From the NCBI GenBank assembly GCA_051744605.1, contig JBNJDE010000053.1, positions 1 to 14,639 of the forward strand: 14,639 nt of DNA, in the 5' to 3' direction. A program made the translations under genes and the position numbers. The stretch is from Halanaeroarchaeum sp051744605. GTDB lineage: Archaea; Halobacteriota; Halobacteria; Halobacteriales; Halobacteriaceae. The notes under the pieces were generated by a model. That model had not been told where the DNA came from. It did not search any database and saw nothing but the letters and a program-made list of their open reading frames with translations. Shown piece by piece: positions 12,916-14,639 of this stretch; position 1 is the stretch's first letter, and each line of letters begins with the position of its first letter.

Positions 12916-13884
12916 TCAGTCGCCGTTCGAGATGGTCGTGTGGGCGCCGACGAGCGCGCCCGAGAAGTCGATGTCCTCCAGGTGGGTCTGTTCGTCGATG
13001 ATGGAATCGCGGACCGAACAGTTCCGGAGGACTGCATCCGGGAAGATGACGCTCCCGTCTACGCTCGAATCCGTTATCTCGACACCGTCCATGATGTGGA
13101 CGTTCTCCCCGAGATCGACGTCCTCCAGGGTCGCACTGTCCGCGACGACGTTGTCCCCGTCGAGCGCCCACCGCACCGCGTCCAAGTAGCTCTCCGGCGT
13201 TCCGATATCGAACCACGCGCCGTCGAAGGTGTACGCGCAGACAGCGCCTCGCGACTGGAGCCACTCGATGAACCAGCCGGGTTCGTCCGGGTTCTGATCT
13301 TCGGCGAGGTAGGTCTCGAGCAGCGACAGCGTCTCCGCGGGGAAGCCGTAGGTCGCGATCGAGACGAGGGTACTCTCCGGGTCGTCGGGCTTCTCCTGGA
13401 AGTCCACGACCTCGTCACCGTCGAGCGTGACGAGTCCGTACGATTTCGCCCGATCGAGTGACCCCACGTCGTACGCGGCGATGGTCGGCACGCCCTTCCG
13501 CTCGAAGAAGTCGACGAAGTCGCTGATCGCGAAGCTGATCAGATTGTCGCCGGCCACCACCAGGAGGTCGTCGTCGACACCCTCCCGGTCGACGAGCTGG
13601 GCGAGCGCACCGATGACGCCGAACTTCTCCGACTCGGCCGTCGTGTCTTCGACGGACAGGACGGGTTTCTCGTAGTCCGACGCCGCCAGGTGCTCCCTGA
13701 AGTCGTCGGCGAACCGCTCGTTCGTGCTGACGTAGACGGTATCGATGCGAGTTTCGGCCTCGAGTTCGGCGAAGATCCGATCGATGACCGTCGACGCGCC
13801 GACGGGGAGAAACATCTTCGGACGATGTTTCGTGATCGGCCACAACCGCGTCGCGTATCCCCCGGCGAGAACGACAGCATCCAT
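12916..13884 (-). CDS. Sugar-phosphate nucleotidyltransferase
   Basis: Transfers a nucleotidyl group from an NTP to a sugar 1-phosphate to give an NDP-sugar for glycan or cell-surface synthesis. The 322 residues begin with the nucleotide-binding signature LAGGYATRLWPITKHRPK; VVAGDNL carries the predicted metal-binding Asp, and VDFQEKP and WFDIGTPESY are further family motifs. The last 80 residues look like a short left-handed beta helix (hexapeptide-like VDLGENVHIMDGVEITDSSV). The specific sugar and nucleotide cannot be read safely; glucose-1-phosphate and mannose-1-phosphate enzymes share these motifs. I chose the ATG at 13884 because the signature begins there and a TATA-like element (ACTTAGGGG) lies about 26 bp upstream. 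An in-frame ATG at 13923 would add 13 residues with no family similarity. Confidence 0.9.
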   Translation of the reverse strand: MDAVVLAGGYATRLWPITKHRPKMFLPVGASTVIDRIFAELEAETRIDTVYVSTNERFADDFREHLAASDYEKPVLSVEDTTAESEKFGVIGALAQLVDREGVDDDLLVVAGDNLISFAISDFVDFFERKGVPTIAAYDVGSLDRAKSYGLVTLDGDEVVDFQEKPDDPESTLVSIATYGFPAETLSLLETYLAEDQNPDEPGWFIEWLQSRGAVCAYTFDGAWFDIGTPESYLDAVRWALDGDNVVADSATLEDVDLGENVHIMDGVEITDSSVDGSVIFPDAVLRNCSVRDSIIDEQTHLEDIDFSGALVGAHTTISNGD

Positions 13885-13904
13885 GACTGGGGAGTCGACG
13901 TACG

Positions 13905-13915
13905 CCCCTAAGTCC
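13905..13915 (-). promoter_or_regulatory. TATA-like box of the nucleotidyltransferase gene
   Basis: The minus strand reads GGACTTAGGGG, centred about 26 bp before the ATG at 13884. A run of A residues on the minus strand lies just upstream of it. Confidence 0.35.
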
Positions 13916-13939
13916 TTTTTCATGTTCTACAGGCGGCGG

Positions 13940-13947
13940 ATTGAAAG
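13940..13947 (+). promoter_or_regulatory. TATA-like box of the HTH/Zn-ribbon gene
   Basis: ATTGAAAG is centred about 27 bp before the ATG at 13970. The sequence is a poor TATA match, so this rests mainly on position. Confidence 0.3.
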
Positions 13948-13969
13948 GACAGTGGCTACTTCGCTCGGT

Positions 13970-14257
13970 ATGGAGAACGCTCGCACCACCCGGGAGAAGA
14001 TCGCCGACGCCCTCCGAGAGGGGGCGGAGACGGCGTCCTCCCTGTCGGAGCGCCATTCCATCTCGAGCGAGTCGGCGCTCGGGCACCTCCGACACGTCGC
14101 CCGTTCTGTCGACGGCACCGACGAGGAATTCCTCGTGCGGCCACCGACCTGTCGCGACTGTGGCTTCGACAGCTTCGACGAACCGCTCAATCACCCCTCA
14201 CGCTGTCCGGAATGCAAGAGCGAGGCCATCGACGAGCCCGCGTTCACCATCGAGTGA
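13970..14257 (+). CDS. HTH plus Zn-ribbon predicted transcriptional regulator (COG3357-like)
   Basis: A 95-residue protein with two parts. Residues 1-50 look like a winged helix-turn-helix (TTREKIADALREGAETASSL then SISSESALGHLRHV). Residues 57-82 are a zinc ribbon with two CxxC knuckles, CRDCGF and CPECKS. This domain order matches the archaeal family COG3357, predicted transcriptional regulators. Targets are unknown. The ATG at 13970 directly precedes the HTH and is chosen over longer in-frame starts that would run through the divergent nucleotidyltransferase gene. The 85-bp divergent gap may hold both promoters, so regulation of the nucleotidyltransferase is possible but unproven. It converges on the last gene with a 66-bp gap in which I see only a weak, widely spaced inverted repeat. 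Confidence 0.85.
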   Translation: MENARTTREKIADALREGAETASSLSERHSISSESALGHLRHVARSVDGTDEEFLVRPPTCRDCGFDSFDEPLNHPSRCPECKSEAIDEPAFTIE

Positions 14258-14323
14258 CCGTGCGCTGGTCGGTGAGAGCGGAGAGGTAGACGATATCGCT
14301 GACGATCGGCTCTCGCGGGCCGC

Positions 14324-14639
14324 TCAGCGTTCCGTGGCCCGGTCGATCCACCGCTGGAGGCGCTTCTCCGAGATGTCGGTCTCCGCGGAGAGATCCGCTG
14401 CATCGGCGGCGGCGAGGTCGGCGCCGTCTTCGACGCCCGCGGCCTGCAGCCGGTCGGCGTAGGCCGACCCGATGCCCTTGATGTCGGTGAGTTCGATGGG
14501 GACGGCTGATTCCGAGATCTCCTCCTCGATGGCAGTTTCCTCGGCGACCGCTGCATCGGTTTCCTCGGCGACTTCCGGTTCGGTTGCTTCGTCACCTTCC
14601 GGTTCGGTTGCTTCGTCACCTTCCGGTTCGGTTGCTTCG
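14324..14639 (-). CDS. Helix-hairpin-helix domain protein, C-terminal part (cut by window edge)
   Basis: The reading frame is open at the right edge of the window and ends at a TGA at 14324. The visible 105 residues begin with an acidic repeat (EATEPEGD, nearly three copies), then a Glu/Ala-rich linker, and a helix-hairpin-helix domain: LTDIKGIGSAYADRLQAAGV, DGADLAAADAADLS and a final helix EKRLQRWIDRATER. This domain resembles the DNA-polymerase/ribosomal-type HhH (DUF4332-like) found at the C-terminus of many haloarchaeal proteins, and it may bind nucleic acid or mediate protein contacts. The N-terminal part, and so the identity of the whole protein, lies outside the window. It is convergent with the HTH/Zn-ribbon gene. 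Confidence 0.8.
   Translation of the reverse strand, partial: EATEPEGDEATEPEGDEATEPEVAEETDAAVAEETAIEEEISESAVPIELTDIKGIGSAYADRLQAAGVEDGADLAAADAADLSAETDISEKRLQRWIDRATER
14572..14639 (-). repeat. 24-bp tandem repeat encoding EATEPEGD
   Basis: Copies at 14572-14595, 14596-14619 and the partial 14620-14639 share the unit CTTCCGGTTCGGTTGCTTCG plus TCAC on the plus strand, with the same bases in every visible copy. The unit is a multiple of three, so copy-number change keeps the reading frame. The array runs off the window edge, so its full length is unknown. Confidence 0.9.

Noticed and set aside
14258..14323. Inverted repeat GAGAGC/GCTCTC between the convergent genes as a bidirectional terminator
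   Set aside because: The arms are only six bases, about 30 bp apart, and no T-run follows on either strand.
1..14639. CRISPR array, insertion sequence, integrase, att site, tRNA or rRNA
   Set aside because: I found no spaced direct repeats, terminal inverted repeats with a transposase, or tRNA/rRNA signature on either strand. The only direct repeats are within coding stalks.

Overview
The window looks like core chromosome of a halophilic archaeon (class Halobacteria). The evidence is the high GC content, the strongly acidic proteins rich in Asp and Glu, AT-rich TATA-type promoters about 27 bp before start codons with little or no leader, a halocyanin-type copper protein, Tat-dependent lipoprotein signals, and archaeal families such as FttA/aCPSF1, DUF371, DUF373, Tfx and COG3357. 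I see no tRNA, rRNA, CRISPR array, transposon or phage gene. No gene-free stretch exceeds 300 bases; the longest are 1174-1434 (261 bp) and 8638-8879 (242 bp), and both look like promoter plus 5' leader.

Layout. 1-414 (-) is a Nudix hydrolase resembling human MTH1, cut by the left edge. 514-666 (+) is a 50-aa charged protein and 700-1173 (-) an unrecognised 157-aa protein. 1435-3351 (+) is the KH-domain beta-CASP ribonuclease FttA, behind a leader of roughly 190 nt. 3376-3720 (-) is a small membrane protein. 3854-5135 (-) holds a Tfx-like regulator followed 25 nt later by endonuclease III. Divergent from these, 5269-7345 (+) carries a halocyanin-like blue copper lipoprotein and then a Tat-exported sulfite-oxidase-type molybdenum enzyme. 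7355-8553 (-) is a probable unit of a small zinc-knuckle protein, a DUF371 protein and an FKBP prolyl isomerase. 8880-12888 (+) has a long coiled-coil protein, an SppA-type membrane peptidase, a DUF373 membrane protein and diphthine-ammonia ligase. 12916-13884 (-) is a sugar-phosphate nucleotidyltransferase, 13970-14257 (+) an HTH/Zn-ribbon regulator, and 14324-14639 (-) the C-terminal end of a helix-hairpin-helix protein with a 24-bp tandem repeat at the window edge.

How the genes work together. Most are housekeeping: nucleotide-pool cleaning, base excision repair, transcription termination, translation-factor modification, protein folding and membrane proteolysis. The part most like an accessory system is 4698-7345. 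There a Tfx-family regulator is divergent from a copper protein and an exported Mo-cofactor enzyme, and both exported proteins have the same build of Tat signal, lipobox Cys, Thr/Glu-rich stalk and catalytic domain. I infer an outer-membrane-face oxidation module in which the Mo enzyme passes electrons to the copper protein. Its substrate cannot be read from the sequence.
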